Source: Tremella fuciformis
Taxonomy: Eukaryota > Basidiomycota > Tremellomycetes > Tremellales > Tremellaceae
Direction: 5' to 3'
Assembly (NCBI GenBank): GCA_032768795.1
Contig: CP136493.1
Coordinates: forward strand, 930,001 to 994,000
Length of the DNA stretch: 64,000 nt
In this document: one piece after another, positions 35,266-43,976 of the stretch
Position numbering within the stretch: the first letter of the stretch is position 1
Layout: each line of letters begins with the position of its first letter
The notes under the pieces: model-generated
What the model was told of the DNA's origin: nothing
Database searches by the model: none
What the model saw: the letters and a program-made list of their open reading frames with translations, nothing else
Translations under genes and position numbers: made by a program

Positions 35266-35278
35266 TAATACATTCTTC
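35266..35278 (+). promoter_or_regulatory. Self-complementary primer-binding site
   Basis: TAATACATTCTTC, two bases after the 5' LTR, is the exact reverse complement of GAAGAATGTATTA inside the LTR at 35161-35173. In Tf1 and related fungal chromoviruses the first bases of the element's own RNA prime reverse transcription at such a site. No TGG-starting tRNA site is present here. Confidence 0.75.
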
Positions 35279-35299
35279 CCATACTTGTGGACGACAGGT

Positions 35300-38200
35300 A
35301 TGTCAGGAAGACCTACGAGACAGAACCCAACAGGAGGAGCGCCGGGAATCGACGCCCAGGCGACCCTACCTGCCGATAACAGCCACACAAGCCTTCAGAT
35401 ACACCCTCAACCCTCGTCACCTACTACTCGCTCGTCGCCGTTGTCCAATCTCGAGCAACCACTCGAAGAACAGCCGACGACTGGCAACAGCGACTCAAGA
35501 ACCGCTCCACTCGAGGCCCCACCGACAACGTACCCGGTGGATACAAACGGAGTACATGGTTCGCACTATCTATCAACTCGACTAGCGGAGGAAGAAATTC
35601 CCCGAGTTACCCCTTTTGTGCGGGGCAATCCCCCGCACCTTAGCCAAGGTCCCACGTATCAAGAGCTACTCGACCAACGAACTAGGATCGAGATGCAGCT
35701 CCAACAGATGGAGCAGGCACGAAGACAGCCTGTCCGAGAGCCTACACAGCCGAGGACGTCGACTACAGAACCGTACATGACAACTACGGGGCTGAATCAA
35801 CCCGTGGACATCAAAGTGGCCGCCGAGGCCGCCAAGAATATCAAGAAGCCGGATGTCTTTAGAGGCGATTTAGACCGACTGAAGCTGGATGCTTTTGTGC
35901 ACCAAGTCGAAAGATACCTGCGAATCGCAGCGCCTATCTACCCGACCGAAGAGCTCAAAGTGATCTTTGCTTCTGGCTACCTACGCGACGAGGCGGAGCA
36001 GTGGTACACTGGCCTAGTCGACAACAATCAAGAACCTACCACCCTGGTAGGGTTTATGACCGAGCTTCGACGAACCTTTGGCCGTCACCATGAGGAATTC
36101 TCGGCCTACTTCGAACTGGACCGACTCAGGCAAGGCAACATGTCGGCCTCTGAGTACGTAGTAAAGTTCCGTACTATCCTAGCACGGACCAATCAGTCAC
36201 CGGATACGCAGTGCATGGCCTTCTACAAGGGATTGCGTGAGTACCTGCAACGCGAACTCATGACGCAACGACCACGCCCTACATTCAGCGACTTCAACGA
36301 CCTAGTCGAGCGTACCCTGTCTATTGACGACGCAGACCGAGAAGTCCGTGCGTTGCACCCCAAGCACCCATTTCAGGGACCAAACCCGCCGGGCCGACAC
36401 CAAGGAAGTACCCGATTCAACACCCCTAGTCAACAAGTACGAGGGCATTTCCGCCCAAAAGCGGGATTGGACACTGCAAGTAACAGAGAGTCACCACCAC
36501 GCACGGCGAACAAGTCTACAACCCCTAAGCCTCAAAGTGGCAGGACGTTCACGCAACAGCCGAGAGGTCCTCTCTCGGAGGAAGAACGTAAGGCCCGTAT
36601 AGAGGCAGGGGCTTGCACCTATTGTGGGAAAATGGGCCACACGATCAACAACTGTTGGACTCGACCACAGAACAAGTTACCGCCACACCGGATCAACGTA
36701 GCCCAAACCGACACAACCGATCAGACCACAGAGAACCACGTAACAGGCGATTACGCAGACGTCAACAGCCAAGAAGGTTCGATGGCGACAGAGAGAGTGA
36801 ACGTCAGACTCACTCCACCAAGCGAGCCCCAGAAAAGAAACTTGAGAGACAGGTTCAACCGGGTAATGGCCAAATACAAAGGTCTACACAAGGTGATACC
36901 GGACCTAGGCTATCAAGAAATTCAAGGGTGGAACGAGAAGAATTTGACGCCTGAACAGGCGGAACGGAAGACGTATGTAGCTAAAACACAGAACGTAGTA
37001 CGCAATTACATTAGGAAGGCGACGTGCAGGGCGGATCCGTCTGCCTTGTACTTAACCAAAACGGAACCCCTCGAAGGGTCCAAAAGAACATCAAAAGAGG
37101 ACGGCGTACGCGCCAATCATGAAACGCCTACAAGGCTGTTCAACGTCCCAATTGGCCTATCACAAATCCCTGGAGAGACCGCTAGGGCCCTCCTAGATAC
37201 GGGAGCGACGTCCAACTTTGTCGACGACGAGTATGTGGCTCGACATCACCTCCCCATGACAAAACTCAAACGACCAACGCCATTGGTAATGGCGGATGGC
37301 AGGGTATCCGAGTACGGACTCTTAACCCACCGAGTACAGCTTACGGTCCTACTGGGAAGGGGGTTCGAACCTTATCACGCCGACTTCATAGTCTCCCCGA
37401 TACGCATAGCACACTTGATCTTAGGCATGCCCTTTCTGGACAAAGTGCAGCCTGTGGTAGACTGGAGCGCGAGAACTCTAGCACCACGGGACACAACAGA
37501 CAAGACGTCAGACCAGGCCACTGCGTGGCTCTACACCGCCATTACGACGGCAGAACCGCCTACTGAGACAGAGCTACCTGCCGAATATGCACACTACAAA
37601 GACGTATTCGATAAAGGACAGGCCGATAAGCTACCAGAACATCGGCAATTCGACCACGCCATCCAACTGAGCTCGGACAAGGTACCACCAGCTGGGCCTA
37701 TCTATGCACTTAGCCCACGAGAAAGGGAAGAACTAATGGCGTACCTGCGAGAAAACCTGGATAAAGGCTTCATCAGAGAGTCACGATCCCCCGCAGGAGC
37801 ACCAGTCCTATTCGTCAAAAAGAAGGACGGAAGTCTGCGGTTATGCGTCGATTACCGCAAGCTCAACGCCATGACGATCAAGAACAAATACCCTTTGCCC
37901 CTGATAGGCGACGTAATCGACCAGATACGTGGATCGACCGTGTTTACCAAGTTAGACCTATGGGGTGCATACAACCTCGTCCGCATAGCGGAGGGGGATG
38001 AGTGGAAGACAGCCTTCCGCACACCCTTCGGACAATACGAGTACCTGGTCATGCCCTTCGGGCTCTGCAATGCACCAGGCTCGTTCCAGCTATTTATCAA
38101 CCACGTCTTCCACGACCTACTCGACAAGTACGTGGCTGTATACCTCGACGATATATTGGTGTACTCCAAGGATCTGGAACACCATACCCGCCACGTACAG

Positions 38201-39076
38201 GAAGTCCTGCGACGACTACGAGAGTATAAGCTATTCGCCAAACTCTCGAAATGCCAATTCCACAGCAACGAGGTGGAGTTCCTGGGTTTCGTTCTTAACA
38301 AAAACGGCATCAAGATGGACCCAAAGAAGGTGGAGGCGGTACAGGACTGGCCCACGCCTACGAACTTGAAGGAGACACAGTCGTTTGTAGGGTTCGCCAA
38401 CTTCTACCGCAGATTCATCAGGAACTTTTCGGTAATAGCCAAATCCTTACACGACTTAACCAAGAAGGGAACGCCCTTCCAATGGGGACCCAAACAGCAG
38501 GACGCTTTCGATTCTCTCAAGCGAGCGATGACTACGGCTCCCGTACTCAGCCACTACGACCCAAATCTTCCCCTATTACTAGAAACGGACGCGTCGGACT
38601 ACGCTCTGGGTGCGATCCTGTCACACACCTACCCAGATGGTACGACCAGACCCATCGCATATGCTTCTCGGAAGATGGATCCGGCAGAACTCAACTATCC
38701 AGTTCACGACAAGGAGTTCCTAGCCATCGTGTACGCATTCAAGAGTTGGCGACATTACCTCGAAGGTACCCGAGTACGAGTGGTCGTACTATCCGATCAC
38801 AGAAGTCTAGAGTACTTCTTAACCACCAAGCAATTGACAAGGAGGCAAGCTAGATGGAGCGAGTACATGGCCGATTTCGACTTTGTCATCCAATATAGGC
38901 CAGGCAAACAAGCTACCAAGCCAGATGCCCTGTCCAGACGACCAGACTATCGACCTACGGACACCAAAGCAACCACCTTGTCACCAGAACTCAACGCGCA
39001 CAACTTCAAGGCGTTGCTTTCTTCAGCACAGTACCTGGCAACTAGGGTCGAATACAAGGACCCTCGACGGAAATAG
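35300..39076 (+). CDS. Gypsy Gag-protease-reverse transcriptase-RNase H
   Basis: 1258 residues from ATG 35300 to TAG 39074-39076. Gag occupies the first about 430 residues (PDVFRGDLDRLKLDAFVHQ, DEAEQWYTGLV) and ends in a zinc knuckle CTYCGKMGHTINNC (about residue 439). The protease active site is LLDTGATSNFVDD (about 632). Reverse transcriptase: FVKKKDGSLRLCVDYRKLN, KLDLWGAYNLVRI and the catalytic YLDDILVYS (about 947). RNase H: LLETDASDYALGAILS and ending in a typical PDALSRRPDY. No frameshift within. The stop precedes the integrase by about 310 bases, unlike elements with a single Gag-Pol. Confidence 0.95.
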   Translation: MSGRPTRQNPTGGAPGIDAQATLPADNSHTSLQIHPQPSSPTTRSSPLSNLEQPLEEQPTTGNSDSRTAPLEAPPTTYPVDTNGVHGSHYLSTRLAEEEIPRVTPFVRGNPPHLSQGPTYQELLDQRTRIEMQLQQMEQARRQPVREPTQPRTSTTEPYMTTTGLNQPVDIKVAAEAAKNIKKPDVFRGDLDRLKLDAFVHQVERYLRIAAPIYPTEELKVIFASGYLRDEAEQWYTGLVDNNQEPTTLVGFMTELRRTFGRHHEEFSAYFELDRLRQGNMSASEYVVKFRTILARTNQSPDTQCMAFYKGLREYLQRELMTQRPRPTFSDFNDLVERTLSIDDADREVRALHPKHPFQGPNPPGRHQGSTRFNTPSQQVRGHFRPKAGLDTASNRESPPRTANKSTTPKPQSGRTFTQQPRGPLSEEERKARIEAGACTYCGKMGHTINNCWTRPQNKLPPHRINVAQTDTTDQTTENHVTGDYADVNSQEGSMATERVNVRLTPPSEPQKRNLRDRFNRVMAKYKGLHKVIPDLGYQEIQGWNEKNLTPEQAERKTYVAKTQNVVRNYIRKATCRADPSALYLTKTEPLEGSKRTSKEDGVRANHETPTRLFNVPIGLSQIPGETARALLDTGATSNFVDDEYVARHHLPMTKLKRPTPLVMADGRVSEYGLLTHRVQLTVLLGRGFEPYHADFIVSPIRIAHLILGMPFLDKVQPVVDWSARTLAPRDTTDKTSDQATAWLYTAITTAEPPTETELPAEYAHYKDVFDKGQADKLPEHRQFDHAIQLSSDKVPPAGPIYALSPREREELMAYLRENLDKGFIRESRSPAGAPVLFVKKKDGSLRLCVDYRKLNAMTIKNKYPLPLIGDVIDQIRGSTVFTKLDLWGAYNLVRIAEGDEWKTAFRTPFGQYEYLVMPFGLCNAPGSFQLFINHVFHDLLDKYVAVYLDDILVYSKDLEHHTRHVQEVLRRLREYKLFAKLSKCQFHSNEVEFLGFVLNKNGIKMDPKKVEAVQDWPTPTNLKETQSFVGFANFYRRFIRNFSVIAKSLHDLTKKGTPFQWGPKQQDAFDSLKRAMTTAPVLSHYDPNLPLLLETDASDYALGAILSHTYPDGTTRPIAYASRKMDPAELNYPVHDKEFLAIVYAFKSWRHYLEGTRVRVVVLSDHRSLEYFLTTKQLTRRQARWSEYMADFDFVIQYRPGKQATKPDALSRRPDYRPTDTKATTLSPELNAHNFKALLSSAQYLATRVEYKDPRRK

Positions 39077-39114
39077 GTGGTACGCTCACATGAGCTTGAC
39101 TCATCTTCGAGTAA

Positions 39115-39177
39115 CCTCGTCGAGGCTACTCGATCCTCGACGAGGTTGTGCCTCGACGAGGTTCACCCTCGACGAGG
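39115..39177 (+). repeat. Palindromic CCTCGACGAGG repeats at 16-bp spacing
   Basis: CCTCGACGAGG occurs at 39135-39145, 39151-39161 and 39167-39177, exactly 16 bases apart, with a variant CCTCGTCGAGG at 39115-39125. Each is a perfect inverted repeat around one base. They lie just after the stop of the first pol frame. Confidence 0.9.
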
Positions 39178-39250
39178 CAGAGAAGCTGCCACCAACGATA
39201 ACTCCGCTTATAACGCCGACACCCTCGACGACCTTGTAGAATGCCGCCGC

Positions 39251-39344
39251 CTGTTGCCCTCCTCATCACTCATAGCAAGTGCTGAGCGGGCAACAGGTAA
39301 GTCCGAATGCATCACTCATAGCAAGTGCTGAGCGGGCAACAGGT
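39251..39344 (+). repeat. 35-bp direct repeat forming hairpins, with splice-like ends
   Basis: The 35-base unit CATCACTC...GCAACAGGT occurs at 39264-39298 and 39310-39344. CTGTTGCCC at 39251-39259 is complementary to GGGCAACAG in each unit, with inner pairs CTCA/TGAG and CACT/AGTG, so a stable stem-loop is expected. The first unit ends in CAG followed by GTAAGT, a canonical 5' splice site. Splicing from 39297 to 39373 (CTAAG) would fuse the linker frame to the integrase frame. Confidence 0.8.
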
Positions 39345-39387
39345 GACCGGAATCCCATTGCCTCAGAGCTAAGATTCCGTCGACCCT

Positions 39388-40875
39388 ATGGCTCAAGAAG
39401 ACTTTAAAGGCGCCATGGATGTGCACGAACAACAAAAATACGTGGCTCTTACGGAGAGCCATCCCGAAGAATACAAACACAAGGACGGCCTCTTCTACTA
39501 CCACGACCTACCTATCGTGCCCGAGAAGCAACGAACCACGGTCCTCATATGGGCTCATAACCTACCGACGGCTGGCCACCCGGGGGTGGCTAAGACCACA
39601 TCCAGGCTACTTGCAAGATTCTGGTGGCCGAGGATGCGACGAGACGTCAAAACATGGGTAAAGCATTGCGAAACGTGCCAAAAGACCAAACATACCAACC
39701 AACTACAACCAGGATTACTGCTAGACATACCCGTGGCAGAGCGACCCTGGTCAACTGTATCTACCGACTACATCACCAAATTACCGGACTCCAAGGGCTA
39801 TACCAACATCAGCGTCTGGGTAGACCAGCTAACGAAGGCGGCGATCTTTATACCTATCGACAAGCTCGACGCCCCTACCCTGGCGGAGGCGTTTCTTACG
39901 AAAGTCTACCCAAGAACGGGGTTACCAGACCGTATCATCTCGGACAGAGGAGCACAGTACGTGTCAGCTTTCTGGCGCACAGTCACCAGTAAGCTTGGCT
40001 GTGACCTCAAGTTCTCTACCGCGTACCACCCACAAACGGATGGGCAAACCGAAATAGTCAACAAGTGGCTGGGCCAGTACCTACGCGTATATGCCAACTA
40101 CGAACAGGACGACTGGTCCGTGCTGCTTCCTACAGCGGAATTCGTATACAACACCACGGTGCACGGAACCACCAGAATGACCCCCTACGATGCTTGGTAC
40201 GGCTACACCCCTAGGCAGAATATGACAGACCCATTGGGAAGTTCCTCGCACAAAAGCGAGGAGGGGGTGACATATACACGCAGGATATTTGAAAGATTCA
40301 AGTACCTTCAAGAACAGATCAAGCACGCACGGGCACAGAACAAACAGCAATACGACCGTAAACGCCGGTTACAGACATTCAAAGTGGGCGACCTAGTCTT
40401 ACTTTCTGCTCGAAACTACAAAGGAGCTAGGACATCAGCCAAGCTAGATAACCGGTGGTTAGGACCATTCAAGGTGGCAGCAAAGGTCAACGACAACGCA
40501 TACAAGCTGCACCTCCCCGAGTCCTACAGGATCCACGACGTGATCAACGTGGAATACCTGAAGCCCTTCTACGCCTCAGAGGAAACAAGTACTAGCCAGT
40601 TACAACCTACGCAGTCGCCCGTCAGCGACATAGTGTTAGATGACAACGGTTATACCTACGAGGCGATCCTTGACGAACGAATGGTCAAGGACAAACACGG
40701 GATTACCTCCAAACACTACCGTATCAAGTGGATAGGATGGCCTATCAGTGACAGTACATGGGAACCAGCGGCAGAGGTGGAAAGCGACCCTGCCTTCACC
40801 ACCATGTACGACGCCTACTCAAGCTCGGAGAGCCAGAGTAGGAGAAAGAGATTCGTACCTAACAGATACGCGTGA
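39388..40875 (+). CDS. Gypsy integrase with chromodomain
   Basis: 495 residues from ATG 39388; the frame is open back to a TAA at about 39370. The zinc-binding HHCC region spans HNLPTAGHPG to HCETCQKTK. The catalytic core shows STDYITKLP, ISDRGAQYVSAFW and YHPQTDGQTEIVN (the D, D and E positions). The C-terminal GPY/F-type part reads RWLGPFKVAAKVNDNAYKLHLP. A terminal chromodomain follows (YTYEAILDERMVK, then HYRIKWIGWPISDSTWEPAAEV), which in chromoviruses targets integration to heterochromatin. It is probably translated as part of a longer polyprotein through splicing and/or stop readthrough rather than from its own ATG; that is inference. Confidence 0.93.
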   Translation: MAQEDFKGAMDVHEQQKYVALTESHPEEYKHKDGLFYYHDLPIVPEKQRTTVLIWAHNLPTAGHPGVAKTTSRLLARFWWPRMRRDVKTWVKHCETCQKTKHTNQLQPGLLLDIPVAERPWSTVSTDYITKLPDSKGYTNISVWVDQLTKAAIFIPIDKLDAPTLAEAFLTKVYPRTGLPDRIISDRGAQYVSAFWRTVTSKLGCDLKFSTAYHPQTDGQTEIVNKWLGQYLRVYANYEQDDWSVLLPTAEFVYNTTVHGTTRMTPYDAWYGYTPRQNMTDPLGSSSHKSEEGVTYTRRIFERFKYLQEQIKHARAQNKQQYDRKRRLQTFKVGDLVLLSARNYKGARTSAKLDNRWLGPFKVAAKVNDNAYKLHLPESYRIHDVINVEYLKPFYASEETSTSQLQPTQSPVSDIVLDDNGYTYEAILDERMVKDKHGITSKHYRIKWIGWPISDSTWEPAAEVESDPAFTTMYDAYSSSESQSRRKRFVPNRYA

Positions 40876-40998
40876 GCGTGCCTGTCAATAACCTACACTC
40901 GTTGTTCCAACTACGCGACGGTCATTACATGCAAGAGAACGCATAATTATGTACAACACGCCCCGGAAGAGGAAGGAAGCGCCAACCTACAACACCTA

Positions 40999-41926
40999 CT
41001 ACGCATCGTCATCGGCCTCGGCGTCCTCCTGATCGGTCGCCTCGTCGTCGGATGGGTCCGACTCCTGTGCATAGCCGCCGCGGCCTCTATACTTGGAATA
41101 GTCAACTGGCCTTTTGGGAGACCTGTGCTCCGTCTTGACCTGGAATCCGTCAACTATCTGCCAATTAGCAACCGTAAGTGACCAAATATGCTAACGTACA
41201 AACAAGGCTCGCCCGACGTACCCCTTCCATCTCTTCTTGTCATGGGCGGTCATGCGGTCAGTAGACGACAGCTCGCTCCGTAGATCCTGCAGAGTCGAGC
41301 CCAGTTCCTGCCAGGCACTTTCGCGAACGGTGCCCCGAGGACGTTTGCCTAGGGCAAGACCGAGCTGGATGTCGCAAGAAACTCCATGCTGGGAGTGACA
41401 ACGCACGCAGCTGAGGTAAGCGTAGTTGGCAGGAACAAAACAGTACTTGCGAGGAAACTGCGCGGGACCCGCCTCCTTGGAGTACTATAGCGGCCACGAC
41501 ACAAGGCTTGCCAGCCTTTTCGCAGGCATTACACTCTGGTAATGAGCCGTGTAATCGCGGAATAGACTCACTGTCGGCGGCCCTTACGATCCTCAGCCGA
41601 CCGTCCCACGCTGCTATGAATGCCACGGCGGTGCGCATCACATGAGCTCGGTGCCGGCCAGCTTCATCAACCGACATCGCCGCTAAGGTCGAAGATAGCT
41701 GGTTGGAGAGATCCTACTAGTCAGCGAATACCACTCAGTAACTGCCACGTACCGCCGCTCGATGCTTGGCCTGAGTGAGGGTCCCGTCAAAGCCGACATG
41801 TCGCGCTCGGTACGTTCTACCGTTGCCTATGCGGTATGTAGTCGAATCGTCGTTGGCATCGACGATGGCGTACGAGGCAGGAGGGGATACAGACACGTCT
41901 GCGGCGGTGTAGATACGAGCAGGCAT
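40999..41926 (-). CDS. Antisense five-exon gene inside the gypsy element
   Basis: Exons 41926-41753, 41713-41572, 41535-41486, 41445-41200 and 41157-40999 total 771 nt, 256 residues plus stop. All four introns (39, 36, 40 and 42 nt) are GT-AG and frame-preserving; unspliced, the strand is closed by stops. The protein begins MPARIYTAADVSVSPP and has a central pair of cysteine triplets, CNACEKAGKPC and, after one more exon, CVRCHSQHGVSC (C-x2-C-x6/7-C), suggesting zinc binding. It then has a charged helical part (ESAWQELGSTLQDLRSEL) and an acidic tail. It lies between the integrase stop and the 3' LTR, transcribed against the element. I do not recognise the family; function unknown. Confidence 0.75.
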
Positions 41927-42130
41927 CGTCAACGTACTTGGCAAGTTGGGGTGTTGCTCGAGGATTCAAGAAAGAAGAGAGATGGACGAAGAACGGGCGC
42001 CCAACCTGGCTGGTTCATATATTACCGCGCCCGTCACTGCACGCCCTACTCTGCAGTTCTCATGTCGACACCCTCACGACCGTCGTCAAGGAGACGCCCG
42101 TCGCTAGGCTCGGTCGCGACGCCCGAGGAC

Positions 42131-42140
42131 AAAGGAGGAG
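42131..42140 (+). promoter_or_regulatory. Polypurine tract of the gypsy element
   Basis: AAAGGAGGAG, five bases before the 3' LTR, the expected plus-strand primer site. Confidence 0.7.
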
Positions 42141-42145
42141 GCGAC

Positions 42146-42343
42146 TGTAATGGAATACGTCATCACGGACATGTCCGTAGTAGCCGACTACCCGTGAGAA
42201 CTCTACATATACAGACTGAGAAGGAGAGGATACCTTCTTCGAAGAATGTATTATTCATCTGTCACCTGGTAACTCATCCTGGCATATCAGTCGACCAGCA
42301 AGGCAGTCACTCACATACCAACTCGCGTTCACCGATCCCGACA
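42146..42343 (+). repeat. 3' LTR of the gypsy element
   Basis: 198 bp, matching the 5' LTR throughout by eye. Followed by the right target duplication TGCTA (42344-42348). Confidence 0.95.
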
Positions 42344-42454
42344 TGCTATGCCTTTTGTAGGCTCTCTCATCCGTAGACGACTCTCAACTTTCATCTGTAG
42401 CATGTATGCATCCCCACGGAGGCCGAGATCGCTCCCTGATCACTGATTCTCGGT

Positions 42455-43476
42455 CTACAGCCGCTTAGCCCACATCGGCCCGCGCAAGGTCATTTGCTTG
42501 ACCTGCTCCAGCGCCGCATCCCGCTTTGCTCTCTTCGACTCCTTCTCCTGCTCCAGCTTTGCAAACCAATCGTTGACTTCGCTAATTTCTTGCAGCGCCT
42601 TTTGCATTCGGAATGAGATGGGGCGGTCTTGTTCATCGAACTCCAGTCTCAACAAGTCGGCCGGTTCGTGTATACCCAGATAGTCCCAGTCGGCGAATCG
42701 GACATTATCGAGGCGACGGGGCTCAATCCTAACGGGGTCATTCACACACTACGAAAAGGAGAATAGTCCTCGCCGATGAAGTGCCTCGACGTACTCCTCG
42801 ATGGTTGTGTCGAGCTCTCCATACTTGTATGGTCCCAAACTCTCCCACCCATTCTCGAATGCAAAGGTGAAGTGTTGGCGGCCTAGACAGGCAATATTAC
42901 GTGCCGTGAGTCCCAAAAATCGCGCGGCAAAGTTTGCCGCTTGCAGATCGACCGTCGGATCCATTTCCACCCACGGATTGGTACGAAGCACCAGGCGAAT
43001 CTCCCGCAACCTGCCGCCCAGACTGAGAGTGCTGATCGGTATGTTCTCCAGGGACGAGTCCGGCCCCGGCCGCCTGTGGTGCAATACGAGAGAGACGTAT
43101 TCCAGTAGAGGGCATTGTGATCGGACGAGCTCTACGATATTCGCCAGATCTTGAAGGGTGAGACAATGATGGCCGTCCCAGCGCGGCTTGTCGTCATACG
43201 TTCGCAAGTCGATCCAGGTGGCACCTGGTCCAACAGCGAGAATGAAACGTCGGAAAGTCTCAAAATCGAAGGGAAGGAAGGATCCCTTGACGTGAGACAA
43301 AGGCGCGTCTGCTTGCAGATTGTACTCCCTAATAACCATCGTCAGCGAGTCGAGACTTGAAGTCGCCCATCGGCTGTAATAAGCAAGACCTGCAAGTGAT
43401 GCAGCTCCTCTCAACTGGCGCGAATGACCCAACAAGCTGGAAACCAGCTCCTGCGGACTGCAATCTTGGTCATCAT
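42455..43476 (-). pseudogene. F-box-like paralog 5, 3' part, cut by the copia element
   Basis: Downstream half of the gene whose 5' half lies at 49146-49868. The frame enters from the duplicated ATCAT (43472-43476) as DDQDCSPQELVSSLLGHS and continues through leucine-rich segments (ADAPLSHVKGSFLPFDFETFRRF, LLEYVSLVLHH, LREIRLVLR). A short intron near 42757-42801 leads to a last exon with a charged helix (ISEVNDWFAKLEQEKES), as in paralog 4. No stop or frameshift is seen apart from the insertion, so the gene was probably functional until recently. Confidence 0.75.
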
Positions 43477-43632
43477 TGTTGAACAATAGGCCCCGAGAGA
43501 CGCCTCATAGGGTCAGAATTGCCTCTTGCGGCCAAATGAGTAACCTTATGTAGATGGCTTGAGCAGAGCGACAGCTCATAAGTAGAGAACTGCAGAGATG
43601 GACGAATGTATAGCTCTCATCATTGTGTAACA
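43477..43632 (+). repeat. 5' LTR of the copia element
   Basis: 156 bp, identical by eye to the 3' LTR at 48990-49145. Confidence 0.95.
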
Positions 43633-43976
43633 GATTAAAAGTCCCAAGTCTCAGCCCGAGACTACAGAGAGCATACGGGCTGTCTATCGAGCCGTCGCCG
43701 TCGCCGCAGACGCTCTAGACACCGCCACAAACCGAGCCGTCGCCGTCTACATCGCCGCGGACGCTCGAGGAAGTTCCTAGCCGTCAGAGAAGGCTAGAGG
43801 AAGAACGAGAACACCTCGTAAGCACACAGGGAGAGCGTCGGGCCTAGTAACAGGCGCTCTATCGCGAAAGTCGTCCCCTGTGAGGTATCGTTCCGCTGAC
43901 GCACACCGTGCCGTCATATCTATCAAAATCAGCACCCCCGCGTGTGCACAGACCACCTTTACCTACCTTTATCGCG

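Larger units (their letters stand above)
35066..42343 (+). mobile_element. Complete Ty3/gypsy chromovirus with an antisense gene
   Basis: A 7278-bp LTR retrotransposon. LTRs of 198 bp (35066-35263 and 42146-42343) begin TG and end CA and appear identical base for base. They are flanked by a 5-bp duplication TGCTA (35061-35065, 42344-42348). The sense strand has gag-PR-RT-RNaseH (35300-39076) and integrase with C-terminal chromodomain (39388-40875). Self-priming complementarity (35161-35173 with 35266-35278) replaces a tRNA primer site, and a purine tract (42131-42140) precedes the 3' LTR. The antisense strand of the 3' third holds a spliced gene (40999-41926). Identical LTRs mean recent insertion. 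Confidence 0.95.

Noticed and set aside
37363..37380. GGTTCGAACC-like sequence suggestive of a tRNA T-loop
   Set aside because: It lies inside the protease region of the intact gypsy frame and no cloverleaf partner sequences are present.
39115..39177. Regularly spaced palindromic repeats resembling a CRISPR array
   Set aside because: Units are 11 bp at 16-bp steps inside a eukaryotic retrotransposon, with 5-bp spacers. No Cas genes or spacer-like diversity.
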